From Lepisosteus oculatus (Eukaryota > Chordata > Actinopteri > Semionotiformes > Lepisosteidae): a DNA stretch of 64,000 bases. Positions within the stretch are counted from its first letter, which is position 1; every line of letters begins with the position of its first letter. The stretch spans positions 37,198,788-37,262,787 of the forward strand of contig NC_090697.1 in NCBI RefSeq assembly GCF_040954835.1, read 5' to 3'. The translations under genes and the position numbers were made by a program. The notes beneath the pieces are model-generated. The model did not search any database, had not been told where the DNA came from, and saw only the letters and a list, made by a program, of their open reading frames with translations. Of this stretch, positions 24,261 to 38,700 are shown one piece after another.

Positions 24261-26600
24261 TCAAAAAACATGTTGAATGTTATTATGATTAGTGCCATCA
24301 GTTTATGCATAGAAATCTGTAACAGAAGCTGACAGATGTTGAACACTTTGACAAAAGTGTGTTGTATTTCCTACAGGTCATGTGATTTTGAGGCTTCGGC
24401 GTCTGGGTAGTTTTCAGGTTGATTTAGTGGTATTCCCCCACCTTGCAGGGAGAAAGCGTTTAAATTTAATACTGTTCATGTGAGCATGTCCAGTCGGATT
24501 GGTTTCATTTTGTACAAAAACTGCCAAATACTAAGACATTATTATAAGATTGTGTTCAAAACATAATCGGATTTCATTCATCCATGATTTTATGATTGGC
24601 TGTGTCCATCCTTACCACCAGCAAGGTTTTTGCTTTCGTTTGTACCTGACCATGTGCTGTCCTTGTGGCAGATGTAACTAAAGAACCTACGGTATTATGC
24701 ACTCTGTGACGCAAATTAGTGGAAAGTCGAAAATTTGCAAAGAAGGGCAAAGTAAATTGATTAGGAAACTAAAAAGCGTACAACAGCTGTGCCTTTATAC
24801 TGTAGGTGCATTTCATCCTAGGAAAAATACCCGTTGCTGTTTACGCACTGCCTCTGGGTGTTTTATCTCATTCTACATGTTTTTCAGTGTCTTTCGTAGT
24901 GTTTCAGTTATTCTGCGTGGCAGTTATCTCGACAGAAAAAGAAATGTAGTCTAATCTCTTCTATGACACATTATGACTAATCAAATACATTTTTAAAAAC
25001 GCTGTAAAAAAGGTCATTTGTCCATTACAAAATCCACCACACCAGAAATTTGAAACATGAGGCAGGAAAGTAGAATGTCTTTGATTTATCAAGACGTTTC
25101 TAAGAGTTTATTTCACAATGATGCTTTTCTGGAAAGGTTTCACTTATGTAAAACAGTTTTATTTTTTGACACGGTAACACAAATACTGTTCTGAATTTTA
25201 AAGAATGAGTTTTTATGTTTTATTCTCCTCATCATCTCTGAGTACTTCTAAGGCATCTGTAACATCCTGAATATTTGAAGCTGAACAAATATTTAACAGG
25301 ATTCCCCCTGAATTGTGTAGAACAAAAGTCTTATGGTTGGTCTGTTGACATTTTTAATGGGTCTTAGATTTGAATAAAATAATATTTGCCTCTTTTAAGC
25401 TTTGTTAAGGTGCCTGTAAAAGCACAAGTCTATTCAAAGCAGAATGATGATAGAAGAAAAGCACTTCTGTATTTCCAGCTTACAAAAAAGTTTTTCAACA
25501 GAATCCTTTCATGTACATTATCAATTTTACTGGGACTTATAGAACCTAAAAACTCCAATACATATTCTAAACAAAGCCCAAATACAGTAGCATTCCATGG
25601 AGTCCAGCACATGTGTTCTGCAACACTAATATAGTAAAATATTATGGTTTCAGGACAAGCAAGCCAGGAGATAGATGTTTTTTTCCCTTAGTGCCTCAGA
25701 TATGGTCAGAATAATTTACCTGTCTGTTTTTGTTCCATCAGATATAATAACAGTAATCATTTTAAAAAAATCTCTTCAAGCTATTACATTGCTAAGGTCA
25801 ATGTAAAATGAAAATATGACCATGACCAGAAAAATTACCTATTTCTACCTAGAGTAAATCTAGTCACATGCTGACATAACATGTTCTACTTAATTAGACT
25901 TGCAATAATATAATAATTGAAGAAAAAAAAACTACAAAGAGCCCCAAACCTGGTTTTGAGAAGTCACCAGATTAGAAGTGATGAATTATAGTCATTTTCA
26001 AACCAGCTTTTTACTCTATAGATGCAGGTCCTAAAATGTTAGCATTACTATTTCTTTAATGAGTAGCTACTGGTTTTTTGTAACGTATTTGGATTAAGGT
26101 CAATCTCAGTGGTCAGTAACTCCCTCTCAGATTTAAATTTATTCCATTTTTAACATTTTTATCATTGAGCATATTGCAACTTAAAAAGCATATAAAAAAA
26201 AGAAATGGCTCGCAATTGTTATCTCAGCTACTCTGAAATGTTTCTAGCAAATGTAAAAACACATGTACAAGCTGTAATATGTCATATAACAAATGAAGTT
26301 GTAATATAATAATATGTGTGCTATTTAATTGTAACCCAACTTAATTTGCAATAACTGAAGCTTCATCCTGAAGCTCGGTATTAATATGTATGAAGATGTG
26401 ATGTGCTGTGCACTTTGTGTTTTTTATTGCTGTGTAAGAAAGAATTGGATACTATTGTTTTGAGGAACTAAACTCACATGATGCAAGTTAAAGTTTCAGG
26501 AGTCATGGAAGCAGGCCAAGTACATAGTATATAATGTAACAGAAATGATTGGCTAAAGAAGCACTTTGAACCTGGAGTCACATAAATATGTGTTTTACAG
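24261..26600. other. Upstream or first-intron sequence of NCOA7, no gene seen
   Basis: AT-rich, with only short chance frames and no recognised repeat. Confidence 0.5.
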
Positions 26601-26730
26601 GAGAGCACATGGAAATAAAAAAATAAAGAGTGAAGAATCCTGGAATAAAAAGACAAAAATATTCAAAGAACCGGAAATCAAACACTATCAAGATGGAAAA
26701 GAAAGAAAGAAAGCCAAGTTATTTTGCAAG
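26601..26730 (+). CDS. NCOA7: NCOA7 first coding exon (long form), residues 1-12
   Basis: Exon begins after acceptor TGTGTTTTACAG; coding starts at ATG 26693. It reads MEKKERKPSYFA plus AG, completed by the next exon to R, before donor GTAAGC. Human NCOA7 starts MDTKEEKKERKQSYFARL, which fixes both start and phase. Confidence 0.92.
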
Positions 26731-29700
26731 GTAAGCTGAATGTTATCTTCATTGCACTTCATATTAAGCAGCACACTAAACCTGTACTTCAGTCTTCTGT
26801 GATACATTTGATGCTTGTCTATAAACTTAGGTTAACCGTGCAGGTTGTTCATTTAGTTCATTAAAAGATGCAAACAAATACATCTGTTACCACAGTATTC
26901 ATTATTTGCTAGACATTAAGTCATGCAGAGCTTTTGTTTACAAGCCTAAAACATAACAAGTAAGAGAAAATTCTCTGTAATTTGCAAGGTATTCTTAAGT
27001 GCATGACAGATAGTTTGAGTTTTGAAAAGATATTACCTGTGTTTTAGTGATCTCATTTTTCATTAGGTTTTTCATGGGCAGAACTATTGAAATTAATGAT
27101 TCATGTTCAGATTTTGGAAGTTAAGCAAGGCTGAGTTTGTTCTGTGCTGGGATGGGAGACCTCTGCATCACTGATTCTCATCCCTGGTCTTGGGAGATAA
27201 CCTGGATAGAAAGTATTCATTCCACCTGGGCTTTTACACACTATTGCTAATAATCGACTTAATTTGCTTGTTTATTGTGACTTTTTCTATGTATTTCTTC
27301 TTGCAGTTCTTGGTTTAAAAAATATTGTGCTTCATGTGTTTTGTTTCCAACATCTTCAGCATTTAAGAAATAAATTGACATGTAAACAGCTCAGCAAATT
27401 GAAATCAGTTCAAATTTACTGGTTTTAGAACCAAAAGATACATGTCCCAACAGGCTTGTGAATCAGAGCCCTAAGAATCCAGCAGCAAACAGGTTAAATG
27501 GTGTTGGTAGACCACTCTTTGGCATTCTTCCACATGGACCTGAATTTCAAAGCCAGTACTGTGGTGTGTTGACAAGAGCTGCTATGTCTGTTCATGGAGA
27601 AACACCTTGTCATCTGGATTTTGCTCCCCCCAAGTGCTAAATCAAAGGTTAATTGATTTCAGTTTTCTATTTAGGCCATATTTGTAAATTTGCATTCAGC
27701 TCTATTGAAACTGTAGTTTATTGTAATTGCTATCACTGTATAATATAGTTTACTTTGAATTTCTCGCATTCATTGGTTTCATCCTACTACATCCAACATA
27801 ATTGTACAAATGACCATTTTGTTTTATGGATGGGGGTTAGCCTTTTTTTAAGAGAGCTGGATTGTGTTCTTACTTCTTTAATGAAAAACTATGAAGAAGG
27901 CCAGCATAAGAGACTGAATCTGAAGTATTGCATAAAAAGCATAAAGTACCCTGCCCCCCTTTGCATTTTTTTTAACCTGATTTTCTCGTGGCCCATAGAA
28001 TCATGGCCTCTGTGTCGTAGTATTGTGACTGAAGCAGTTTGCTTAATATAAATTGTAATGATGAGAAAATCAATTTTTTGGATTAGCATGTAACTGATCC
28101 TTGAAAAATAATTCTAGTTTTCTTTTGCTCGAAGAGTAAACAGTTTTTAATGAGATTTGTTTTTTAGTTTTTCTTAATGTTTCGGAGTTACAGAGCTGTT
28201 TCTCACTACCCAAAACTGCAGACTGGGTAAGATGGACATTAGTTAAGTACGACATGCACTCATCCTAAATGTACTGTATAGGGTGGCAAAGAGAAAGAAT
28301 TGATTAGCTAAGTAAGTGCTTCCTAGACTCAGGCAATCAGCCAAGAAGAAACTGCACTCAGCATGTCTGGACGCAAATTTAAAATGCTGTATCTTACGAA
28401 GCTCTGTGAAGAGGTCCAGAAGTATGCAGCATATAACAGTGTGTACTGGTGAGTTAACTAATTTTATTGTAAAGTCTGTAAAGTCTCTGTTCAGAAACAT
28501 TTGCATTACAGGTATTTGGTAGAATACAAAGGAAATTGTTATATTTTCAATTTTTATCTGATAACCTTTCATGTACAGCAATTTCTAAATTAAATGAAGG
28601 TTATATTAATGTTTTATCCTCATAGTCAAGAGAAATCTGCAATGCTGGTGATGTGCTGCATTAAACAAGCCTGTCCAGAACAAACACAGTCATTTTGGCA
28701 CTGCATAGGTTTTTTTTTCTAGACGCTTCTAATGCTGTTTGCTTAATGCCTATTGTTTGCCACTATCATTTTTCATACTATTTATGACATACAGTACATT
28801 AGGCTGTCTTATGTTGTGATATTTTTGTGGTAGTAAAAACTAGATGTCCTGTATAAAAATACAAGTTGAGCGTTGAGAGTTGGATTTTACTTATCTGGTA
28901 ATATTTCAGATTTCAGACTATTATTCATTATAGCACTGTTTGACTCAATGTTATCTAGTACAGAATTCTCCCCTATAGATGCTTTTGATGAGAGAGGCTT
29001 GTTATAGTTCTTTTCTGGGGTTAATCTTAATTTTACTGGTGCATAAAAGGTTTTAATTGGAAGTTAACTCAAGAATGAGCTATTCAAAACTTTATAAAGT
29101 GACAATACAAATCGACATATATCAAGTTCATTGTATGCAGAGGACTGATTTATATTTCTGCTTAAAAATGAACATGCAAGCACTTCATGTAGCAATAAGA
29201 TATTTTTCTGTTATTGGTTTTGGTTCACAGATTATATTTTGGTCTAATATGTACTGTAAAGCTTTTTGGGGATGCAGTGTAGTTTCCAGATACAACCCGT
29301 TCCTGCCCTGTATCAGCGGAGTAAAAACTAAAAATCTGTTCTAAGAAATTAGATAATTTGTACTGAAGACTAGCTAATTTGTAGAATATTTTTTACTTCA
29401 GTGACAAAGTTATATACTCATTCAGGGACCATTCCAATAGTTTTTGTAGTGCTGCTCAGAGCTACAACTGATGAACAGTAGGTCTGATGACTTAACAGTT
29501 TAGACAGATATATTTGTGTGCTGCTCTGTAGATAATGGTTTGAAAAAAGCCCACCCTCTTCCATTCTGAGATAAGTAGAGACCTTGGTCTGTTTTTTATA
29601 TGAAGCACAGAAGAGAACCAGAAGAGGAAGGAGAAAGGGAAATGATTTCTGTTTTTTTCTTTTCCTTTCCCAGGGCAGGAAGGCAGCTGTTTATTATTGG

Positions 29701-32700
29701 TAACCTCTAAAACTGGGACTCCACAGTTCTTGATTTTCCATTAAAGATTTTGCTGACATGTTACTTTTTCACCCATGAAAGTGTTTAGTTGAGTACTAAA
29801 GTTATGTACTAAATATTCACATCCAGAATCCTGACATCATTTCAGACTGCTTAATGAATCTTTCTTTGTTTATGCATTGTTATTGTCAGGTACAGAATTC
29901 TCCTCTACATATACATTGTTTGTAATTCACAATTATGGGACATCTTTGGAAGGGGGTGAATAAATTTGTAAGGCACTGTATATTGCTTAGAATCAAAATA
30001 AACCTCCTTTCCTATTGCTTATATTAAAAAAAACATGTGGGAAGCCTTGGAGGAACAAGGTTACATTAAAGTACATTTAAGTAACATTTAAGAATTGAAC
30101 TGACAGATTCAATTGACTGAGTTCTTGAATTATTAATGAATTATTAGTTTATAAAAAAATACGAATTTGTCAAAGTAATTTTGACTACTGAACATTCTAG
30201 TATCATAACAGTATTAAAAGAAGTATTCTTGTAGCAGTGACATTTGGAAGAAAATGCAGTAGCACTAAACCATTAAACATTCACAGTTTAACTTCTTATC
30301 CTCCACCTACGTTGGGGATATGATCCTAAAAACACTTTATAATTTAAAATCTTTACTGTTCCTTGAGATGTAAACTTATTGAATATAGGGTCATAGGGAC
30401 CTGTGTTAAAAAATAGTAATAAGATTATATAATAAGTAATAAATAACAATTAAGTTAAATTTTATGGTGAAATAGTAACACTGCTGTTGCATTCTCTTGT
30501 GAAGGATTTCTGTATTGTGGGCCAAGGTAATAGACATTTGTTCTCTTTTGGGTATATTATTAAAGGATTTTTGTAGTGTCTTCATAAGTTAAATGAACTG
30601 TAGATTATGGAAAATCTACAGAGTAACTGTGAGTGATACTAATCATATGAAAGCTCAAACCTCAATGAGCATATACAATACAAATGAATCGACATAATGC
30701 AAACCCTCGTAAGAAGAGATTCAACTGAATATGAACATCTTTAAAAAAATAATAATTTGTGTCAAGCATGTTGCCAACATTTTATAATTTCTTGTGTATT
30801 TTCTGACCTATTGGAAACCAGGCCACAAGCCTTCTGTTTGACTCTATTAGAACACAAAGGTTCCAGGAGCAGGTACTCTGTTCCTGGAGGGTGTAGTGAA
30901 GTGATGGCTTTAATTTATTTGGGGTATTGACTAAAGTCTGACTGTATGAATTTCATTCATCGGGTGAAATTATAAGTGGGATAACTAGGCACAGAATTTA
31001 TTTTTTTCAGAGAAAGTTTTTGGCATAATTATGTTTATAAGTCAGTACATCTCTCAGCCTGATGTTTCCTGGTCTTATGTTTGTCTCCTTGAAACTCCGA
31101 GAAAGGTGCTCACAGTCATGCAGTTGATTAGCTTGTCAAGTTGCCAATTTTTAAGTGAGTGAGAAAGCAAATTTTCATTTTTGTGCAGCACTTTTTAAGT
31201 CCAGTGTGAACAGTTAGCAGTTGGCTGTGATGTCTTCAGGTGCAGTGTTCTTCCTCATTAGTTGGTCATTCTAGATTACTTACCAGTGACCATCAGCCTA
31301 ACTGCATGTTGTCCATCAGTCTAACTGCAACATGGATCCCTCTGTTGGAGTTGCAGGAAAGGAGCATTGAGGTGTTGGGCTCTTAATCACTGAAGATGTC
31401 AAGATGGAACCAATTTATGATATTCTTGTTTGTGTCAGTCAGGACAAGCTATTAATCATCGAGTTTTTTCTCATCCACATTCAAAGGAGCTAAGTTTTGT
31501 CAACATCATTTTCTTTTCAAGACAACAGAAAGATTATTAAAAATGTTTCTGAACACTCACTTCTAAGCGTAATTATAAGTCTTGCTGCTACATGGGTGTC
31601 TGTGTCTGGTCATGGTTGCTATGTTTGTTTAATAGTGAAGTTAACTTGGTCCAATAAGACAACAATTAATCCAATAGGTAATTAAGAGCTGAGATGGAAT
31701 GAAAACCTTTAGGGAGACAATGATGTTTCAGGATCACATGAGCATAAGGAGACCTTTTCTTAAAACCAAATTATGGCAGATGTCCTTCCTAAAAAAACAC
31801 ATGGAAATTAAGCCAATGTCTGTTTCAGACCATGACAAACCAGCCATTTAATCTCTTTTCCAATCAAATTTACTTTTTCTGTGAATAGTTTAAGTACTCT
31901 CACTGGCCAAAATGATCAGAACCACCATCAACATGTTGTAGGGTCAGTGCAAGCTGGTGGGGGTGATTCAGGAGTGGAGGAGAAAGTGCGGATATTTGTT
32001 TCAAAGGCCTTGAAAATTTGATTTATGCAAGTGTCTTGGCAAAATTGTAATGCCTGATAAATTCCTTGATTGCATTTTTAAGCCTTTAGACCTTTTCTCC
32101 ATTATGATTTACTGGATGTGGTGAAAAAGCAGATATAAGTATTATTTCTTTTCATTTTAGTTCAAGCATTTGTTTTGAACAGAGCACAAGGGGAAGAGTG
32201 TTCTAACCCGGGCTTAATGACTATGACACTGAACAGTGCATTGAGCCATCTGGTCTCATTTGCTGTAGTCTGCTGCCAGATTAGATTTCCCAGTAACATA
32301 TCTTAATTTGTTCTAATCAAATTCAAATACTTTTTTGAAAACCAAAACATGGTCACAGAGAATGCTGGATTGGAAATAAAACAAAAGCATTTTTATATAT
32401 ATATACAGCATATGTTGTTCATATACATGTAATTAATTTGAGTTTCATACAGTGCATAACATACAATATTATTCACCTTGGCTCTGTCCTCAATAGTGAA
32501 CTGCAGTTAACTTACAGTTTGCACACTTTTCTTTAATATTTTAACTCTGAACAGAAATATTGTGATCTCAAATTGGAATGGTGGTTGGTAGAGTTCTTCA
32601 TTGTTTAAAAATCTAGTATTTTTCAAATTTAAATGACTTGATGTGAGAAAATATGAAAAACTTATTAAAAATGTACAGCAGTTAACTGGCATTGCTACAG

Positions 32701-35700
32701 TTTGGTAAAAGCATGTTTCTTTTCTAAACTGCCTACTGCTTGTAAAAAAGGAGATCCTGATATTCTGCAGAAGTTAGCCCTAAAGGCTATCTTTAATATT
32801 ATTGTAAACTTGTTTTTCAGGCTGAAGAAGAGAAAGCAGGTTAAACAAAATTCAGAGAGAACCGCAGACAAATCATCTGAAGGCCTCCAACCACAAACAG
32901 GACAGGTTAAGCAGGATAAAACCTCTATTTCAGAAGCAGGATTAAGTCTACCTTCAGACTTGAAGAAATCAACAAAGGAAAACACTTCTGATGAAGACAA
33001 GAAAAAGAAGAACTGTCAAAGGAAGGAGATAAGACGCTCAGATCTGAAAAAGAACTGTGGTGTAGGTAAGGTAGAATTTTTATTGTATCCTTGTGGTTTA
33101 TTCTCTGCATTAAGCATCCCTTAGACTTTGAAACAAACATATTACAGTTAAAAACTTGAACAAAACATATGAACAGATTTAAATTTTTAAAACTTATTCT
33201 TACATGATCTAATGGATTAACATTCAGAGACAATAATAATGCATTTAGAGATTAAATCAACTTTTCCCTTTAGACCACTAAGTCTTGAATATGCTTTGAA
33301 ACTGTCGATAAGCTGGGTCAGCATTATAAAAGAGCGAATAAAAAAAGATGGACAACTGCTTAATCGTAGACATCTGTTCAAGCTAAGTGAAGTTTTATAC
33401 AGGTGGAGGGATTCTTTTTTCCTACTGATGCTGGTTTTCTTCAGTACTTTGCTCTATATGACTGTTGGAAAAATCGAGAATCTGACAACAGTCTAAAGGA
33501 TGGACAGTACATTTTCTAGTAAATATACTGCAGCAGACTGGAAGTAGGAGGAAAAGGCTAAATGTGGGCACAGAGGAAAACTGTCAGGAAGAAGTAGCCA
33601 TGACAAGCTGTTCTTGTTAACTGTAAAGTTTTTGGAATCCAATCCAATATTTGCATATTCAAGAATAATATAGGATTGATTAAGATGAAATGAATGGATA
33701 TGGATGAGAGGGAGTTATATCAGACAGGAGTATGGTAATTATTGGGGTACTGGGATCAATTCTAGGACTACTGTTTTTCTTGGTCTAAATCAATAATCTA
33801 GAATCCAGTATAGAACATACTATAGGCTTGTCATATTTACAAAACTGCCAAAATATTTTTAGTTGTAAATTATGCAAGATCAGCAGTGCATCATAAGCAG
33901 TACAAAACTCAGTAACAGACTCTTAATGGAAATACAGGGTCGTACATGCAGGTACATGATGGTATTGAACTGGAAGAAGCAGTATATCATTTTCTTCAAC
34001 TAGAGAGTAAAGGGAAAGCAATAAAAAGATCTATAAAAACATGGTTTTCTTGCTAAGAGTGTGCAGTTTATATAAAGAAAATTCATGTTAGATTTCTACA
34101 GTGTTGGTCACCAGCCTACAGCAAAGATATTAACTGCTCTATGGGCAATACAGTGGAGAGCTGTCGGACTAATTCTTGCTTTGAAGGGGGTTTCATACTC
34201 GGGCAGACTAAACAAATAAACAGGTTTACACGGAAACGGACCAGATTGCCTGGAATCTTGATATACTGTAGGCATTTCAAAATTTTAAAGGCATTGACTA
34301 AATCACCTCTTGGGACACTTTTGAGATCAGCAGTAATATTTACAGCTTAAACAAAGACAGAGATTGAAAGCCAAAGAGTGAGGCTTCTTTTGCTTTTTAA
34401 GGACGTACTTGCACATTTTTCACATTTTCCTTTTGCCTTTCCAAATTCTGCTTTGTGTATCAATTATGGCTCATAAAATGAAACTCATGCCAGCTTAAGG
34501 ACACTTCAAATTATTCTTCCCTTTAAACACATTTTAACATATCCGATAATTAAAATAGTAGGAACTCCTAGAACATGTTACTGTATATCCCTTTCTTTCT
34601 ATGGGTGCAAGGAAGCTTACTTTGTAACAGCCCAAATTGGACAACTTGACTGTACATTTTGGGATTTTATTTTATTAATTGTTGTATTTTATTCAGCAAT
34701 AAACCTTGGTTCTTACAGCCATAGAACCCATACATAGTTTGGCAGAAAGACCGATAAAAGCTTTTTAATTTCACCTATCAGTGAATGCTAATAAGAATTA
34801 TGCATAGATTAAAACATGTAGATTTATAAAATACATGTAGAGGGAGAATAAAGAAATTCAAAATGGCCTTTAAAGTAGCATTAAGAAATGCCAGAGTTTT
34901 TTGTGTGGGGGTGGGGATTTCTTGAAACCTAGCCCTTTTTGACACCCTTTGCAAATATTTTGCTTTCTGGCAGGGGAAGTGTCATGCATGGTATTTGAGA
35001 AGTTAAGCCTGTGAGTATAAGATATCAAAATGTGAGTCTTGACATCTCTGAATTTATTGCCTCTCTCCTAATTTACAAAAAGGGTCTGATAGGAATTATT
35101 CACTGCCTTCTCCTGTTTATTGGTTCTTTAATTTCAGTGTTCATAGAACGCATGTTCCTTTTATTTTGCACTTAGTGCCTCCATAGTTTTGATACGTTTC
35201 TGCACCCACAAACCTTTAAATATCCTGCATTTATCTTTATTCAAAGTTTTTTTTTCCCTCCAAAATAGGTTATTGAACCTTCTAAAGTGGAAGACAGTAA
35301 GATTCATACCAATGTTAAACAGGCAGTGCCATTTCAGTTGTCTTTTAATAGTCACTGCAATAAATTAATAATAAATATACTGTATAATCTTACAAACTTT
35401 ATTTTATACAATGTAGCACCTTTTAAAGGTTTCTTCTCTAAGTGCTTTACAGGAAAAGGAAGCTTATTAGTGCCACAGAGAAAAAAAAAATCACATCTTG
35501 TTTATGCAAGACAATTATTGCATTTAAATAGTTAATTTGTGAACAATAGTTGCCTACTATATTAATACTGTATATCACATTGTACAGTATATGCAATAAT
35601 ATTGTCCTGTGCAAAGTAGCACTGCTTTTAACAACAGTTGAAGATCGTCATACTCCTGTTTTTGGGGGGAAAAAAATAATCTAAAGGACCATGTATTCTG

Positions 35701-38700
35701 TGTTTTGTATACATGAAGTACAACATCGTGTCGGTTAGCATTCCCATGTTAAACACTTATTGTTTTAGCCATTTCTGTGACAAGTACAAATAACACGGCT
35801 TTCTAAACATTTGTTCTTCTTCACGTGAAGCTGCAGAAATGTGCTGTATGTAGGTTTTTGCCTACTTTTTAGACATTGAATGAAATACATGCATGATGAC
35901 TTGAGACAGTAAGACTTACACCAACTGTTATTGCTGGTAACAGTTAATGGCAAACCAACAATGTGCAAACTGTATAACAGGCTGTGTGCTGTGTGCTTCT
36001 TCTTTGACATTACCCTGTTTCTTTACATTCACGTCTGTGCAAATGTACACACAAATACTGTTTCTTCTCCCCTTAAATTACACCTTTCCTGCATTTTGCT
36101 GTATAATTCCAAATTCAAATGCATTTGATTTCAGCATACTTTAGTCTAAAACCATTTGAGGTCTTTGTCTTCGCTCTTCTAATTCTGGTCTCCTAACTTT
36201 CCCCCAAGCCCATCTACATTCTGTGGGTGATGGAGCTTCTCCTGTTTTGCCCCCAAGCTCCGGAACTCTTACCCCAAGGATACTGTATCAGAGAGTCACC
36301 TTCTCTAAACTCCTTCAAATCCAGATTCAAAACCCTCTTCTTCAGAAAAGCCTTTACTTAACTAGTTCCATTCTTCACCCCTCTGCTTTTCTTAGTACCA
36401 CCATCCACGGTCTCCTCTGTATATTGTAATTGTGTTTTATCTTGTGTATTCTCCTTATTTATTGTTGTTGTCATCCTGTAAAGCGCTTTGAGAAGCCACC
36501 TTTAAAGGCACTATATAAAATAAAGTTTATTATTATTGTATTTAAAGATTTAACGAGTGACCAACAGTAACAGTAAGCCAACAGTAGGTATTAAGACTGT
36601 CAAGTCATTGTAAATGTATTCCATTCAATGTTTAAATAATCGGCAAAAACCCACGTACGCTACATGATTCTGCAGTTTCAAATCAAGATGTATGTTTGGA
36701 AAGCCATGTCATTTTTCTTGGTCACAGAAACAGCAAAAACAATATGCGTTTAACGTAGGAATGCTTACAATGGTGTTGTACTTCGTCTACAAAAGACAGA
36801 ACACATTTTGCTCCTTTATATTATTTTTTTCCAAAAAGTTGAGTGTGACAATATTCTACTGTAAATAAAGTCAATGCTACTTTGCAGGGGACAATATTAT
36901 TGCATGTGCAGTACAATGCAATATACAGTATTAATATAGTAGTAGGCAACATTGTTCACAAATTAACTTGTTACTTTTCTCATATAAACAAGAAAATTAT
37001 CTCATTTGTACAAGATTTTCTTGTTTTATATGAGAAAAGTATCTCATTTATACAAGATTGTATTTTCTTGATTTTTTTTTTCTCCATGGTGCTAATAAGC
37101 TTCTGTAGAAAAGTTATAAAAAAGTTAAAAGAAAACTCACAAAGAACTGAGATAAAATAATTTGTAAAAAAAGTAACCCAAGGGATTGGAAATGTAGAAG
37201 AAGATAGACACAGACACCAATGAAATAAGTCTTTCTTAAGGTAATAAGGTTTTGAATGTACTCAGGGTAGGTGACTCTCTGATATCCTTGGGGATAGAAA
37301 TACAGAACTTTGGAGTGTAGTAGTAGATGGTCTGTCGCCCATAATATGTAGATGAGCATGGGGGACAAACAGGAGACCAGACTCGGATGAACAAAGGTTG
37401 GTAGGTGGGGAGTAGGAAGATAAAGTAATGTAGAGCCTTAAAAGTGAGTATGAGGATTTTGAAAACTAGCTTGGGATTCTGGCTGTCAAACTTTGGACAC
37501 ACTGAAGTTTATTTAGTATAGATTTAGATACCCCAATGAGTAGGGCATTGCAGTAGTCAATTCTATAGACGGAGACAACATAGTCCGACTATTTCTGAGA
37601 TGAAGAAATGATGTTTGTACAGTATTGCACACATGGGACAAAGGACGAAGGTCAAGCCTGGATCAAATATCACTCCCAAATTCTTCAATTTAGACTTAAA
37701 TTCCAAATACAGTGCCATCCCTGATCCAGATAGGATTACTGCATTTGCTTTAGGTAGCTGATGGGAGATGTCGAGATGTATGACTTCAGTCTTGTCACAC
37801 TTTAAATGAAGGATTTGAATCATACAGGATTTAATGTCATATATGCAATTAGAGAGTACAATTTGGATTCTCAGCGGGGAAAAGCACAACAGATGCCATT
37901 TTTGTGATGAGACAGTTACAGGAGAAGACACTAGAGAAAGGGAAAAAGCTGTATGTGGCCTTTCTGGACTTGGAGAAGGCATATGACCGTGTGCCCAGAG
38001 AGGTGGTGTATTGGTGCTTGAGGAAGAAAGGAGTACCAGAAAGCATGGTGAAGTTAGTTCAAGCAACCTATAGAGATACAACTACAAAGATGATAACACA
38101 ACAGGGAGAGACAAAAGAGTTTGAAATCACAGTTGGAGTACACCAAGGATCAGCACTAAGTCCTTTCCTTTTCATAAACATTATTGACACACTGACAGAG
38201 GAGGTAAGAACAGAAGTGCCTTGGGAACTCATCTTTGCTGATGATGTGGCACTGATGGCAGACTCAGAAGTAGAACTACAGGAGAAAGTGTTCAAATGGC
38301 AGAGGAGTCTGGAAAAGGGTGGACTGAAAATGAATGCAGAAAAATCTGAAATAATGGTAATGGAGAGAAGAGGAGATACTATGACCAATGTTGAGGAGAC
38401 AAATGGAGGAAAACTGAAACAAGTTGATGACTTTAAATACCTTGGATCAAAACTGGTAAAGGGAGGAGAAACACTGGAGGCAGTAAAACAAAGAGTGAAA
38501 GCTGGATGGAACAAGTGGAGAGAAATAACTGGAATAATCTGTGACAGGAAAATTCCCAGAAAGTTAAAGTGCAAAATGTACAAGACTGTGATTAGACCTG
38601 TATTACTATATGGAGCTGAATGCTTGGCAGTTGGAAAGAGGGAAGAGAACTTGATGAGAAGAACTGAAATGAGGATGTTGAGATGGATTCTGCAGATTTC

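Larger units (their letters stand above)
26731..32820. other. NCOA7 intron with fossil repeats
   Basis: A 6.1-kb intron. Apart from a fossil 5S-derived SINE (27095-27225) and a Tc1-like terminus (29880-29985) I recognise nothing. Frames up to 112 codons here show no family resemblance. Confidence 0.6.

Noticed and set aside
28243..28581. Minus-strand 112-codon frame in an NCOA7 intron
   Set aside because: Low-complexity hydrophobic reading without splice or family support.
32702..32820. Upstream extension of the NCOA7 exon frame at 32821
   Set aside because: A strong acceptor TTGTTTTTCAG precedes 32821 and the phase from the first coding exon fits exactly, so the earlier bases are intron.
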